DNA of 64,000 nt from Paenisporosarcina cavernae (GCF_003595195.1 NZ_CP032418.1:1872501-1936500); one strand, 5' to 3'; shown: positions 53,501 to 62,939, counted from the first letter of the stretch. Translations and numbers: made by a program. The notes: generated by a model from the letters alone, not told the origin.

Positions 53501-53539
53501 GCAGAGAAACTTGGTATCGCCGAGCTTCTCTGCTTTTTT
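53501..53539 (+). terminator. Terminator of hit
   Basis: GCAGAGAA / TTCTCTGC stem then TTTTTT. Confidence 0.85.
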
Positions 53540-53635
53540 CATGGCAATGAAATTCGGCATCATACTTGGTGACATGAATATTGGATGCCATTCTATATAG
53601 AAACAGCCTTACCAATCCTACCGAAGAAGAAACAC

Positions 53636-53664
53636 TTGCTTCTGAGTGCGAAACACGGTACACT
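53636..53664 (+). promoter_or_regulatory. Promoter of trpP
   Basis: TTGCTT (53636-53641), 17 bp, TACACT (53659-53664), about 80 bp before the start codon; leaves a leader long enough to hold the TRAP site. Confidence 0.6.
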
Positions 53665-53718
53665 CTCCTATAAGTTCTCGCAAACGGCAATAAGTGCACG
53701 TTTGGGGAATGAAAAAAA

Positions 53719-53741
53719 TAGCAGAGTCTAGGAGAGATGAG
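53719..53741 (+). promoter_or_regulatory. TRAP-binding site over the trpP ribosome binding site
   Basis: Five NAG triplets, TAG-GAG-TAG-GAG-GAG, start at 53719, 53724, 53729, 53734 and 53739, each exactly 5 nt apart (triplet plus two-base spacer). This is the spacing TRAP recognises in RNA. The fourth and fifth overlap the Shine-Dalgarno sequence (TAGGAGAG). Tryptophan-bound TRAP would block trpP translation, as in B. subtilis. Confidence 0.75.
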
Positions 53742-53744
53742 AAA

Positions 53745-54272
53745 ATGAATACGAAACAACTTGTACTTATGTCCATGCTTATTGCATTGGGCACCGCATT
53801 ATATTTGGTTATCCCCGGATTTAACGGAGGAATGAAACCAGATTTCATGCTAACGATGATGTTTATTGGCATTCTTTTATTCCCAAAAGCGTCACATGTC
53901 TTTTTACTAGGAACCGTAACGGGAATTTTATCTGGATTATTTTCCACGTTTCCCGCAGGATTTATTCCAAACGTTGTAGACAAAGTAGCAACTGCATTTT
54001 TGTTCTACATCGCGATTCTTTTATTGAAAAAAGTATCACAACATATCCTCGTTTCCACGGTTTTGACAGCCGTTGGCACCATATTATCTGGAAGCATATT
54101 CTTAAGCGTTGCGATTTTCTTAATGGGCGTTAACGTTCCGTTTATCGGACTATTTCTTACAGTCGTATTGCCTGCAGTCGCGCTAAATGCTCTCGCTTTC
54201 TTTATCATGTATCCAATCGTGCTACAACTTATGAAACGATCAAACATGCAACCAATCAGTTTAAGCGCATAA
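53745..54272 (+). CDS. trpP: Tryptophan transporter TrpP
   Basis: 175 residues from the ATG at 53745 (MNTKQLVLMSMLIALGT), fixed by the TAGGAGAG site. Five to six helices. Family motifs GMKPDFMLTMMFIGILLFPK, FPAGFIPNVVDKVATAF and LTAVGTILSGS match B. subtilis TrpP (YhaG). Tryptophan uptake. Context trpP-yhaH-hpr is conserved. Confidence 0.92.
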   Translation: MNTKQLVLMSMLIALGTALYLVIPGFNGGMKPDFMLTMMFIGILLFPKASHVFLLGTVTGILSGLFSTFPAGFIPNVVDKVATAFLFYIAILLLKKVSQHILVSTVLTAVGTILSGSIFLSVAIFLMGVNVPFIGLFLTVVLPAVALNALAFFIMYPIVLQLMKRSNMQPISLSA

Positions 54273-54278
54273 TATAAC

Positions 54279-54315
54279 CGCCAGCTTCCTAACTCAAGGA
54301 GAGCTGGTTTTTTTA
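54279..54315 (+). terminator. Terminator of trpP
   Basis: CCAGCT-TCCT / AGGA-AGCTGG stem followed by TTTTTTT. Confidence 0.85.
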
Positions 54316-54485
54316 TGCGGCACGGGTCAGGGATGGACGTTTACGATTTAGGATCGGCTATACTATACATTCTCACACAACGCTATTTTCACGGAATATC
54401 TATACAGCATTTCCTACAAATGTTTTAATAGTTCTAGAAGAAGGAAATACATAGACTATAGACATTCGAAGGGAGCCCTAACGTG

Positions 54486-54872
54486 ATGAAAGCATCCACA
54501 TTTACACTAGGAATTGTTTCTGGCATTGTAGTTGGCACAGCGGCAGTATTATTCTCTACTCCCCAAACTGGCCAAGAACTACGCGGAAACGTAAAAGTAC
54601 AATCGCAAAACTTAAAACAAAAACTTCAAGAAGTAAAATTTCATGTGCGAGACTTAACCTCTTCCATTCAACAACTCACAGCGGAAGCAAAAAACGAGTT
54701 GCCAGAAACCATCAATGGAATTAAGCAATCGTTACATGACTGGCAAGGAGAAATCGCGCCAATCCAAGAAAACTTACAACAAGAACTAAACTCGATCCAA
54801 CTTGCAATGGAAGATCTTGAAAAAACACTAAGAGAACATCAAAAAGAAAAGAATTCGGAGACGACTAATTGA
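54486..54872 (+). CDS. yhaH: YtxH-domain protein (YhaH)
   Basis: 128 residues from the ATG at 54486; a GTG one codon earlier is equally spaced from AAGGGAG. N-terminal helix with glycine pattern (FTLGIVSGIVVGTAAVLFST, the YtxH signature), then a long amphipathic coiled coil. General-stress-type protein of unknown action. Position between trpP and hpr as in B. subtilis. Confidence 0.82.
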   Translation: MKASTFTLGIVSGIVVGTAAVLFSTPQTGQELRGNVKVQSQNLKQKLQEVKFHVRDLTSSIQQLTAEAKNELPETINGIKQSLHDWQGEIAPIQENLQQELNSIQLAMEDLEKTLREHQKEKNSETTN

Positions 54873-54887
54873 TTAGTCGTCTTTTTT
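54860..54887 (+). terminator. Terminator of yhaH
   Basis: GACGACTAAT / ATTAGTCGTC perfect stem, two-base loop, then TTTTTT; overlaps the stop codon. Confidence 0.88.
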
Positions 54888-54911
54888 AATGGAAAGATTG
54901 TGCGGAAAATG

Positions 54912-55133
54912 GGACATTTTTTGGCGACATTAGGACACTTTTTGGCGACATTAGGACACTTCGCGTCAACTTTAGGACACTTCGCGTCAACTTCAGGACA
55001 CTTCGCTTCAACTTCAGGACACTTTTGCCGGACATTAGGACACTTTCACCAAACATTAGGACACTTCGCGTCAACTTCAGGACACTTCGCCTCAACTTCA
55101 GGACACTTTCTTCAATACACAAGAACACTTTCC
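54912..55133 (+). repeat. Phased tandem array C, AGGACAC core, 21 bp
   Basis: GGACA starts at 54912, 54933, 54954, 54975, 54996, 55017, 55038, 55059, 55080 and 55101, exactly 21 bp apart, and a decayed unit follows near 55122. The core is T(T/C)AGGACACTT; spacers are CGCGTCAAC, TTGGCGACA or CACCAAACA types. It lies directly after the yhaH terminator and ahead of hpr. Plus-strand orientation of AGGACAC, same strand as the flanking genes. Confidence 0.92.
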
Positions 55134-55238
55134 TAAAACTTTATAAATTGACGAATAATTTTCATTATTCTAACTTTCCACTCTTTTGTTTTATTGCTAT
55201 AATGATAAAAACGTTTTTTTGAGAAAGTGGGAAAAAAT

Positions 55239-55805
55239 GTGTCCGAGAAAAATTACACGTTGAAGGAAGCAATGCTCTACAGCCAAAGGATTGCTCAGTT
55301 GGCAAAGGCTTTATGGAAGGCTGTTGAAAAGGATTGGCAGCTTTGGATAAAACCTTATGACTTGAATATTAATGAACATCACATATTATGGATATCCTAT
55401 CATTTAAAGGGTGCATCGATTTCTGATGTGGCAAAATTTGGCGTGATGCACGTTTCGACTGCCTTCAATTTTTCGAAGAAGTTGGAAGAACGTGGGCTCC
55501 TTACTTTTTCTAAGCGAGATGATGATAAGCGAAATACGTATGTGGAGTTAACACCGCAGGGTGAAAGTTTATTGCTTGATATGATTGCGAATTATCATGA
55601 TACGCCTCATAGCGTGATTGAGGGTTCATTGCCAATTAAAGAGTTGTATGGTCGTTTCCCAGATTTCATGGAAGTAATGGCGGTGATTCGCAATATTTAT
55701 GGGGAAGATTTTATGGAGATTTTTGAACATTCCTTTAAAAATATTGATCAGCGTTTCGATCAAGTAGAGGAAAAATTAAATCTACAAAAGATGCCGTTAG
55801 AATAA
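55239..55805 (+). CDS. hpr: Transition-state regulator Hpr/ScoC (MarR family)
   Basis: Represses exoprotease, sporulation and peptide transport genes. 188 residues from the GTG at 55239 ([17 protein letters not shown]); a GTG four codons upstream opens the frame too. The ribosome binding site is weak (AAAGTGGGA). Near identity to ScoC through [19 protein letters not shown] and the HTH/wing ([31 protein letters not shown]). The C-terminal tail is shorter than in B. subtilis (203). Array C fills its upstream region. Confidence 0.95.
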   Translation: MSEKNYTLKEAMLYSQRIAQLAKALWKAVEKDWQLWIKPYDLNINEHHILWISYHLKGASISDVAKFGVMHVSTAFNFSKKLEERGLLTFSKRDDDKRNTYVELTPQGESLLLDMIANYHDTPHSVIEGSLPIKELYGRFPDFMEVMAVIRNIYGEDFMEIFEHSFKNIDQRFDQVEEKLNLQKMPLE

Positions 55806-55807
55806 CG

Positions 55808-55822
55808 TTGAAAGCGCTATCT
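55808..55822 (+). promoter_or_regulatory. cre-like site between hpr and the DUF3267 gene
   Basis: TTGAAAGCGCTATCT satisfies the CcpA pattern WTGNAANCGNWNNCW. It starts 2 bp after the hpr stop, about 95 bp before the next gene. Confidence 0.45.
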
Positions 55823-55914
55823 AAAATGTAATATTCGAGTGGTTGCATTTTCTGATCAAAGAGAGTATTGTATCTATTCGTAAGTACTTTTGAAATGATT
55901 AGGAGATGCATACT

Positions 55915-56460
55915 GTGCACTGCTGGAAAACAATCAATGTACGAAAACAATACGGGTTCGATCGAATCTTTATGTTGTCTTCACTCATTGTATTAGCTGT
56001 ATTTTCAATTTTTTATGTGGCGATGGAAGTTACTCGTCAAGCAGACTTGTCTGATCAAGGATTCGGCATCTTTTTTGCCAGTTTCCTGTTACTATATCCC
56101 ACTCACAAATTAATTCATTATTTACCACTGATTCGGTATCGGAAAGAAGTTCGTTTTTATGTAAAGCGACAATTAGGGATTATTCCTATTTTAGTGATTC
56201 GCATTAAAGAGCCTATTCCGAAGACTCGTTTTTTGTTCGCCCTGTTAGCACCTTTTGTGCTAATAAATGGTGTATTAATCGCGGGGGCAATTCTTTTTCC
56301 GATGTTTAATCACTACTTCACAATGCTACTTGCTTATCATTGTGGAATTTGTTTGATAGACTTACTGTATATCAAAAATTTGGCCCGTTCGCCAAAACTT
56401 GCTCTGATTGAAGAGACTGACAATGGCTACGAAATTCTCGTACCTCCAGTATCTGTTTAA
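55915..56460 (+). CDS. DUF3267-type membrane protein
   Basis: 181 residues from the GTG at 55915, 9 nt after TTAGGAG; the ATG at 55906 sits too close to that site. Four hydrophobic segments. HKLIHYLPLIRYRKEV is the HxxxH-like motif of DUF3267, a family suggested to be related to zincin-type membrane peptidases. Activity not shown. Possibly co-transcribed with the small gene that follows. Confidence 0.7.
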   Translation: MHCWKTINVRKQYGFDRIFMLSSLIVLAVFSIFYVAMEVTRQADLSDQGFGIFFASFLLLYPTHKLIHYLPLIRYRKEVRFYVKRQLGIIPILVIRIKEPIPKTRFLFALLAPFVLINGVLIAGAILFPMFNHYFTMLLAYHCGICLIDLLYIKNLARSPKLALIEETDNGYEILVPPVSV

Positions 56461-56492
56461 GATCGGACGCTTCAGAGAGAGGGGGAGAGTTT

Positions 56493-56678
56493 GTGATTAT
56501 TGCAGTTGTTGTGATTTTCTCAATCTTTTATCTGTTTCAAATTAATCGAATGACATACGCCTTATGTATGCAACGAGAGATTCCCGAAGAGAAACAAACG
56601 AAGATTTTCCGAACAATTAATGTTCTGATTACGATCCTTCTTGTTTCTTTTTATGTAGAAATTCTGTTAACAGCATAA
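56493..56678 (+). CDS. Small two-helix membrane protein
   Basis: 61 residues from a GTG start with AGAGGGGGAG upstream. Two hydrophobic helices flank a charged loop (QREIPEEKQTKIFR). 32 bp after the DUF3267 gene and followed by a strong terminator, so last gene of a two-gene unit. No family recognised. Confidence 0.65.
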   Translation: MIIAVVVIFSIFYLFQINRMTYALCMQREIPEEKQTKIFRTINVLITILLVSFYVEILLTA

Positions 56679-56718
56679 AAGCTCGTGTACCTGTAAAACA
56701 GGTACATGAGCTTTTTTT
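56679..56718. terminator. Bidirectional terminator
   Basis: AAGCTC-TGTACCTG / CAGGTACA-GAGCTT around a short loop, then TTTTTTT on the plus strand and a matching A run for the minus-strand peptide gene. Confidence 0.85.
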
Positions 56719-56809
56719 AGTACAAGAATGCTGCCCCAACAATAATTAACAAGATGAAAAGTACGACAATCAATGCAAAGTTTGATTGACAAGGATATCC
56801 TCCACTCAC
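56717..56809 (-). CDS. YjcZ-family sporulation micropeptide
   Basis: 30 residues from a GTG start: MSGGYPCQSN followed by FALIVVLFILLIIVGAAFLY. The invariant hydrophobic tail FALIVVLFILLIIVGA defines the YjcZ/SscA-type small spore proteins. AAAGGAGGGG upstream (11 nt spacing). Expected to be made in the mother cell during sporulation. Too short for routine gene calling. Confidence 0.87.
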   Translation of the reverse strand: MSGGYPCQSNFALIVVLFILLIIVGAAFLY

Positions 56810-56946
56810 GCGAACCCCTCCTTTCTCTATCTTTATGGTATGTAGGAGATTGCACCCATTTTAGGCATTTGAGGGAACTATTTTTGTTTTTCCATCGTTT
56901 ATGGTATAGTAACTTCTGCATCGAGAAGACAGATAGGAGCGATAAC

Positions 56947-57855
56947 ATGAAAAAATCAGTATTAGCATTATCCATTGCAGCTTCTGCATTAGCGTTAGGT
57001 GCATGTAATGATGAATCAGCATCCGATTCAGCTGTAGTGGCAACATCAAAAGCTGGAGACGTGACAAAAGACGATCTTTATCAAGAAATGAAAGAATCCG
57101 TTGGCGATCAAGCACTTCAAGTATTATTAATTGAAAAAGTACTTGCAGATAAATATGAAGTTACGGACAAAGAAGTACAGGCTGAATTTGACAAGCAAAA
57201 GAAGGAAATGGGCGATAGTTTCGAACAAACACTTCAAGCTCAAGGTCAAACAGAAGAAAGCTTTAAAAAATATCTTCGTTTAAATATTCTTCAAGAAAAA
57301 GCACTAACAGATGGTGTGGAAGTTTCAGATGAAGATGTGAAAGCTTATTACGATCGTATGAAAACAGAGCTTAACGCTCGTCACATCTTAGTAGATGATG
57401 AAGAAACAGCTAAAGAAGTGAAAAAGAAATTAGAAGATGGTGGAGATTTTGCAGCGCTTGCGAAAGAATACTCTACTGAACAAGCTGCACAACAAACTGG
57501 TGGAGACCTTGGATGGTTCGGTCCAGATAAAATGGTGGCGGAATTTACAGATGCTGCGTATGCACTTGATGTAAATGAAATCAGTGAACCTGTGAAATCA
57601 CAGTTTGGTTATCACATTATCCAAGTAACGGAAAAACGTGAAGTTGAAGTTGACGGTACATTGGATGAAAAGAAAGATGAAATCAAAAAAGAACTACAAA
57701 TGAAAAACGCAGATCAAGCTTCTTTATTACCAAAAGTTTCGAAGATGATGAAAGATGCAGACATCGAAATTAAGGATGAAGACTTGAAAGGCGCTATCGA
57801 TCAAATTTTAAGCGCTGGTGAGCAGCAAGAAGAACCAGCACCAACTGAAGAGTAA
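56947..57855 (+). CDS. prsA: Foldase lipoprotein PrsA
   Basis: Extracytoplasmic peptidyl-prolyl isomerase that folds secreted proteins. 302 residues from the ATG at 56947 with AGGAGCG. Signal peptide and lipobox LGAC (Cys20). Parvulin domain about 140-230 (ARHILVDDEETAKEVKKKLE; GGDLGWFGPDKMV; FGYHIIQV). Helical N/C chaperone parts surround it. C-terminus ends in a Glu/Pro tail. Gene order hpr-prsA-yhaM as in B. subtilis. Confidence 0.95.
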   Translation: MKKSVLALSIAASALALGACNDESASDSAVVATSKAGDVTKDDLYQEMKESVGDQALQVLLIEKVLADKYEVTDKEVQAEFDKQKKEMGDSFEQTLQAQGQTEESFKKYLRLNILQEKALTDGVEVSDEDVKAYYDRMKTELNARHILVDDEETAKEVKKKLEDGGDFAALAKEYSTEQAAQQTGGDLGWFGPDKMVAEFTDAAYALDVNEISEPVKSQFGYHIIQVTEKREVEVDGTLDEKKDEIKKELQMKNADQASLLPKVSKMMKDADIEIKDEDLKGAIDQILSAGEQQEEPAPTEE

Positions 57856-57857
57856 AA

Positions 57858-57896
57858 AATTGGCCCTCCTAGATATTCTAGTGAGGGCCATTTTCT
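57858..57896. terminator. Bidirectional terminator between prsA and yhaM
   Basis: GGCCCTC-CTAGA / CTAG-GAGGGCC stem with A- and T-rich flanks; touches the yhaM stop codon. Confidence 0.85.
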
Positions 57897-58839
57897 ATTC
57901 ATCAAAGGTAGGTCGGTAGAAAGAACGATTATCAAGTGGAAACATTCTTTCGGAGAATTCTCCAGGAGGTGTTTTCTTCAATGCACGATTCAGCATATTC
58001 ATCTTCGCATCTATGTTATCAATGTAATGAAGAATTTCTGCTTCACGAATCATCGGTTTTTTCGGGCTTCCCCACTCTTCTTTTCCGTGATGAGAAAGTA
58101 CGAGGTGTTGGAGCACCATTACTTCTTCCCCTTCAATTTGCAATTCTTCTGCAGCCTTATCAATTTCCGTCACCATAATGGTAATATGACCTAGCAAATT
58201 TCCTTCGACCGTATAAGATGTTGCAATCGCACCTGAGAGCTCTCTCACCTTGCCAATATCGTGTAGGATAATTCCTGCATATAAAATATCGCGATTTAAT
58301 GTAGGATACAGCTCACAAAGTGCTTTTCCTAACTTTAGCATCGAGACAACGTGATCGATTAGTCCTGACACGTAGTCATGGTGATTTTTCGTTGCAGCTG
58401 GGTACGTCATAATTTTCGTTTGGTATTTTTTAAGAATATGGCGAGTTAAACGTTGAATATTTGCATTTTGCATTTCAAACAGAAATTGTTGCAACTCTTC
58501 CATTAGCACTTCTTTCGGTTTTTCCGCTGCTGGCACTAAATCGCTCAGTTGAATTCCTTCTTCTTCCTTCATAGGACGAATGCTTTTAATGCGCAATTGA
58601 TTTTTCCCTCGATAGTGATGAATTTCTCCACCCACTCGAACAATTGCCTCTGGATGATATAGTCTTTCATGTTCATCGGTTGTATCCCACAGTTTCGCTT
58701 CAATATCGCCACTCTTATCTTGAAGTATCAGCGTCATAAAAGGACTTCCTTGCGTCGTAACCGCTTTTGTCGCTTGTTTAATTAACAGGAAGTGATCAAC
58801 TGCTTCTCCTACTCCTAAAGTTGTAATACCTTTCATCAT
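57895..58839 (-). CDS. yhaM: 3'-5' exoribonuclease YhaM
   Basis: 314 residues from the ATG at 58839 (same as B. subtilis), with GAAAGGAGTG upstream; longer upstream frame is inside yhaN. OB-fold (about 20-90; [19 protein letters not shown]) and HD domain with [16 protein letters not shown] and [11 protein letters not shown]. Degrades RNA (and ssDNA) 3' to 5'. ATGA overlap with yhaN couples translation. Confidence 0.94.
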   Translation of the reverse strand: MMKGITTLGVGEAVDHFLLIKQATKAVTTQGSPFMTLILQDKSGDIEAKLWDTTDEHERLYHPEAIVRVGGEIHHYRGKNQLRIKSIRPMKEEEGIQLSDLVPAAEKPKEVLMEELQQFLFEMQNANIQRLTRHILKKYQTKIMTYPAATKNHHDYVSGLIDHVVSMLKLGKALCELYPTLNRDILYAGIILHDIGKVRELSGAIATSYTVEGNLLGHITIMVTEIDKAAEELQIEGEEVMVLQHLVLSHHGKEEWGSPKKPMIREAEILHYIDNIDAKMNMLNRALKKTPPGEFSERMFPLDNRSFYRPTFDE

Positions 58840-61691
58840 GAATGAACACTCCTTTCTATTTCTGCCTTCGTTAGTCTTACAATGGTTGCAGTTGGTAATG
58901 ATGTCGCAATTGATTCGTGACAAGTAAAGTAAAGAACTTGATGCTTTGTCGATAGTTGCATTACGGCTTCTATAGCATGGCCCATTCGATGTTTGTCAAA
59001 GTGGACAAAGGGATCGTCTAACAATAATGGAAGTGGTGCTCTTTCTAGCATAGAATCAGCTAAGGCGAAACGCAAGGCAACATACGCTTGTTCTTTTGTT
59101 GCTTGGCTTAACTCTCCCACTAAATATCTTCGTTCATCATTTGTCACCGCTTCTACTTGCTCTTGTTCTGTCCATTCTAAAGAATGGTATTTGCCACCTG
59201 TCAATTCGGAGAAGTATCGATTTGCCTCTTCCATCACTCCAGGCAGTCTCTCTTCTTTTAACTGGCTCATCGTTTGACGAATTGTTTCTGCCACTACTTT
59301 TTTCACTGCCCATGATTTCGCCAGTTCTTGCAAGAAAGCTTTTTCTGTTTCAAATTCTTGCAATAAATTGCCATATGCCTCATCTTCCATTAACGATTTC
59401 GTTAATTGCTTTAATGTTGCTTGTTCTTCTAACAGTTCGTGTCGTCTAGCCGTATTTTCCCTGGATCTAGTTTCAAGCTCCTGAACACGCTGTTCTGTAT
59501 TCTCCAAATGATTCAGATCATTATCATCGATTCCGATGGAAGTAAGTTGGCTCTCTATTTGTTTCAATCGATTAGTAGCCTCCACATATGTTCTATGCTG
59601 CTGATCTGCCAAATAGAATGATTTCTCTTCTGAAACGTTTGCTTCATTTAAAAGATTCTCTTTCTCTTGCACAAATGCTTGTTTTAATTGTTGCTTTTCT
59701 TTCCATTCTTTCTCTTTTTGCTCTAGTAGAGTTTCCACGTCGTTTTGTTTTCTTTTTTGATCGGACCAAGCCAGTTTTGCCTCTCTCAACTTGTCGAAAA
59801 GCGATTCTTTCGTCAACGGTGTTTGAAGGATAGATTGTCCTTCTGCTAGCCACTCATTCACTTGTGTTGTCCCCGAATTGTACTCTTGTCGTAATCGATC
59901 TATTTGTTTTTCTACTCGTTGCAGATGACGAATTTTCACAAACGTTCCTTCATTTAACGTGCGCTGATGTAGTCCTTCTTGCTCCGCAAATGTTGTAAGA
60001 GACTTTTTCGCTTCTTCGTATGTTTCCTGGGTGAGCTTCAACGCCTCTTGTGTCCGCCCTATAGTACGCTCGATTTCTTCTAGTTGTTCATTCAATTGAT
60101 CGCGCTGTAGTTTCGTTACTATTGCCTTCTCTTTCCGCTGCTTCCAATCGTATAGTTCCTGCTCCAACGCTTCCATCGTTTCTTTTGATACGGTTTCACG
60201 GGAAGTCGTGTTCTCTTTCGCAGCTAACATATATAAAATAGCAGCCAAAATGATTCCAAGTATCATCACTCGGTAGTCAGATAATACGATACTGCCAATA
60301 ATGGAAAAGCCAAGACTTAGACCGACAAGTAGCAAAGGATGCAAGGTGGTCGATTTGGAAGTGGACTGATTCGACAGTTTCGCTTCAGCGAGCTGTTGTT
60401 CTTTTTCAAATACTTGTGCCTGTATCTTTTCAACATCTTCCGGCTGCTCCGACTGCTGTAATTTTTCGCGCACTATAATTCGTTGATCTAAAACTTGTGC
60501 TTCGTTTGTCTTGTTCTGCGCAAGCGTCTTCTCGACTTCTTCTACGTGTTTTAACGCTGTCAAGAATGCCGTTTCTTTTTCCAATGAAACATTTTGCGCT
60601 AGAAGTCGTTGTTTATCTTCTTCTGTCTGGATGCCAACTAATTGATACTCTTGTTCGAGTTCATCTTCTAACGTGACGATTTTTTGCTGTATTTCCGCTA
60701 ATTTCGCGTGCGTTTGATGCCACTCAACTTCCTTCGTTAAAAACTGATCGATCGAAGCGATATCAATTTCTTTCACGTCATTCGTTAGGACGTTTTTTAA
60801 TTCCTCTATTTCCTCTTCTAACCGTGTGATTCGAGCGTCACTCTCTTTTTCTTTATCTCGCAGTGATTCCCATCGCCGAACCCCATCTATAGGGAATTGT
60901 TGTTGATCATTTTCGGATTGAATTTCTAGCAGCTGCTCTTTCTCTATAAATAGTGGTCCTGCTTGCTTCAGCTTTTGAAGTAGCGATAAGTCCTTCGTAA
61001 TCAGGTGTTCTTCTTGACGCAGCCTTTCTAAGCTCGAAGTAATTTCGTTCAAACGATTGATAGATGGTTCATAGTGTTCCGTTTTCTCCCGAATCTCTTT
61101 TATCTTCGTTTCCAGCTCACGCACTTTTTCCAGCTGCACATTCATTTGCGGTTTTTTTCCCGCTTTTTTAAATAAATCGGCTAGTTCATTGCCCATTTTT
61201 GTTTCCAATACTGCAAGTTGATCGACTCCTGTAGTTCCAGAAGCTAGTAATGTCCGGCTCACTTCTTCTTCTGTCATTTTTTCAAATTGCTGTAGTTGGT
61301 GGATAGAGAAAGAAAAAATTGCTTCGTATGAACTCCTATCATAGCCATACACAACATCGCGTAGTAAATCATCGGATCCACGAGTGCCGTCCTCTAGATA
61401 TACTGTTACATCTCCAGCGGACTTACCTTTTACTCGTTCGATCACGACATGACCATATTTTTCATGATGGAGATGAACTTGTCCACCATGCTTTCCACCT
61501 GTTTTTGGTTCATATCTTTGAAGGCCTTGATTCCGAAGTGGAAAACCGAACAGGATCGATAAGATGAATTGTTGTATCGTCGTTTTCCCTGCTTCATTCT
61601 CCCCCAAAAAAACAGTCATATTCGACTGTAAGTCAAATTTACGATCTTCGTGCTGTCCAAAGCCAAAGATTATTAGCTTTTTCAGATACAT
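58836..61691 (-). CDS. yhaN: YhaN, SbcC/Rad50-like ATPase
   Basis: 951 residues. Walker [10 protein letters not shown] (about 33-41), long coiled coils either side of two hydrophobic segments near 470-515 ([33 protein letters not shown]), an odd membrane insertion known for YhaN. Signature-like [17 protein letters not shown] and Walker [12 protein letters not shown] near the C-terminus. Works with nuclease YhaO. GAGGAGTGATGAT ribosome binding site, 4 bp after yhaO. Confidence 0.92.
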   Translation of the reverse strand: MYLKKLIIFGFGQHEDRKFDLQSNMTVFLGENEAGKTTIQQFILSILFGFPLRNQGLQRYEPKTGGKHGGQVHLHHEKYGHVVIERVKGKSAGDVTVYLEDGTRGSDDLLRDVVYGYDRSSYEAIFSFSIHQLQQFEKMTEEEVSRTLLASGTTGVDQLAVLETKMGNELADLFKKAGKKPQMNVQLEKVRELETKIKEIREKTEHYEPSINRLNEITSSLERLRQEEHLITKDLSLLQKLKQAGPLFIEKEQLLEIQSENDQQQFPIDGVRRWESLRDKEKESDARITRLEEEIEELKNVLTNDVKEIDIASIDQFLTKEVEWHQTHAKLAEIQQKIVTLEDELEQEYQLVGIQTEEDKQRLLAQNVSLEKETAFLTALKHVEEVEKTLAQNKTNEAQVLDQRIIVREKLQQSEQPEDVEKIQAQVFEKEQQLAEAKLSNQSTSKSTTLHPLLLVGLSLGFSIIGSIVLSDYRVMILGIILAAILYMLAAKENTTSRETVSKETMEALEQELYDWKQRKEKAIVTKLQRDQLNEQLEEIERTIGRTQEALKLTQETYEEAKKSLTTFAEQEGLHQRTLNEGTFVKIRHLQRVEKQIDRLRQEYNSGTTQVNEWLAEGQSILQTPLTKESLFDKLREAKLAWSDQKRKQNDVETLLEQKEKEWKEKQQLKQAFVQEKENLLNEANVSEEKSFYLADQQHRTYVEATNRLKQIESQLTSIGIDDNDLNHLENTEQRVQELETRSRENTARRHELLEEQATLKQLTKSLMEDEAYGNLLQEFETEKAFLQELAKSWAVKKVVAETIRQTMSQLKEERLPGVMEEANRYFSELTGGKYHSLEWTEQEQVEAVTNDERRYLVGELSQATKEQAYVALRFALADSMLERAPLPLLLDDPFVHFDKHRMGHAIEAVMQLSTKHQVLYFTCHESIATSLPTATIVRLTKAEIERSVHS

Positions 61692-61695
61692 ATCA

Positions 61696-62916
61696 TCACT
61701 CCTCGCTCGCTACGTGGGATATAATAATTTTCGTTGCCTCATTCGCTACTTCCTCTTTTTCTTCCATGGAAAGAGGCTCTAAGTATTTACTTAATCTCGC
61801 GTGCTGATGAACATCTTTGACAACCGTTTTCCACTCTTTGTCATCCCACGCAGCCATCGTTTGAAGTAAAATGCCCGCCAAACTATTTTCCGACGGATTC
61901 ATTTGCGTTGGTTTCTCTAGCTCTATCGAACGAATAAAAACGGTCGGATCGTGCATTTCTTCTGCTTCTCGTAACGACTCGAGCCATTCGTCAAGTGGAG
62001 TACTTTCCAGAAGTTCCTTCGCTGTTTCCCCGACTGCTGTTAATCGAATATCTACTATAGCCGTTCCAACGCGAGTTCTAGTGTCGTCACAAACTTCTTC
62101 GATAAAACGGTAAAAATCGTTTGCATGCTGTAGCTCTGGACACTTCACCTCTACTCGTTCGTAAACCACTTGAGAGGTCACATGAAAAGCTAATTCTGTA
62201 CCATTTGTGTCGATTGTCACTTCATAAAAACCCTTTTCTCCTTGTTCATTTCGGTGTCGACTTTGACTATTTCCTGGATACACAATTGATGGGTCTCGGT
62301 GAAGTATCTGGCGTTTGTGAATATGGCCGAGAGCCCAGTAGTGGTAATTTTTTGACAGAAGTTCTTCTTTTGTAAACGGTGCGTAAACATCATGTGACGT
62401 GTCGCCTGCGATACTTCCGTGCAACATACCAATATGAATCTCTTTTGGATTTTCTCGTGGTATGTAACTAGTCATCCGACTCTTCTTCACATGTCTTTCC
62501 GGGTAGCTAAAACCATGAATCACCACTGTTTCTCCATTCACTTGTAACGAAGCAGAAGATGTTTCATTGCCAAAAACATGCACATTCGCCGGCAGCTGAA
62601 ATCTAGTCCATTTCCCACTCAAGTGGTCGTGATTGCCATGGCTAATGAAAACCGGAATCCCAGCTTGTTCTAGCTTCTCCATTCCCCGAAGAAAATGCGC
62701 TTGCGCTTTTAAACTTCTTTCTTCCCCGTCGTAAATATCTCCGACTATCAGTAGAAAATCAGGTTTATGTTCAAGGGCTAAGTCTATTAATCTGGTATAA
62801 GCATCAAATGTGCTATTTCGAAGGGTTTGATGTAGCTTATGTGGAAGGTTGGATATTCCTTTAAATGGACTATCTAAATGCAAATCAGCTGCATGAAAAA
62901 AACGAATAGAAGACAT
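61696..62916 (-). CDS. yhaO: YhaO, SbcD/Mre11-like nuclease
   Basis: 406 residues. Calcineurin-like phosphoesterase with all metal motifs: HAADLHLDSPF (D, H), IVGDIYDGEE (GDxxD), ISHGNHDHLSG (GNHD) and HGSIAGDTSH...WALGHIHKR (GHxH). C-terminal cap domain follows. Nuclease partner of YhaN. AAAGGAGTT ribosome binding site. First gene of yhaONM, with a LexA-like box upstream. Confidence 0.94.
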   Translation of the reverse strand: MSSIRFFHAADLHLDSPFKGISNLPHKLHQTLRNSTFDAYTRLIDLALEHKPDFLLIVGDIYDGEERSLKAQAHFLRGMEKLEQAGIPVFISHGNHDHLSGKWTRFQLPANVHVFGNETSSASLQVNGETVVIHGFSYPERHVKKSRMTSYIPRENPKEIHIGMLHGSIAGDTSHDVYAPFTKEELLSKNYHYWALGHIHKRQILHRDPSIVYPGNSQSRHRNEQGEKGFYEVTIDTNGTELAFHVTSQVVYERVEVKCPELQHANDFYRFIEEVCDDTRTRVGTAIVDIRLTAVGETAKELLESTPLDEWLESLREAEEMHDPTVFIRSIELEKPTQMNPSENSLAGILLQTMAAWDDKEWKTVVKDVHQHARLSKYLEPLSMEEKEEVANEATKIIISHVASEE

Positions 62917-62939
62917 AGGTGAACTCCTTTATAAAAAAA

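Noticed and set aside
54436-54465. Sigma-B promoter for yhaH
   Set aside because: A GTTTTA and GGAAAT pair is present, but the -10 matches the consensus in only four of six positions.
54886-55136. Open frames on both strands across array C
   Set aside because: Same repeat artefact; they overlap the yhaH terminator.
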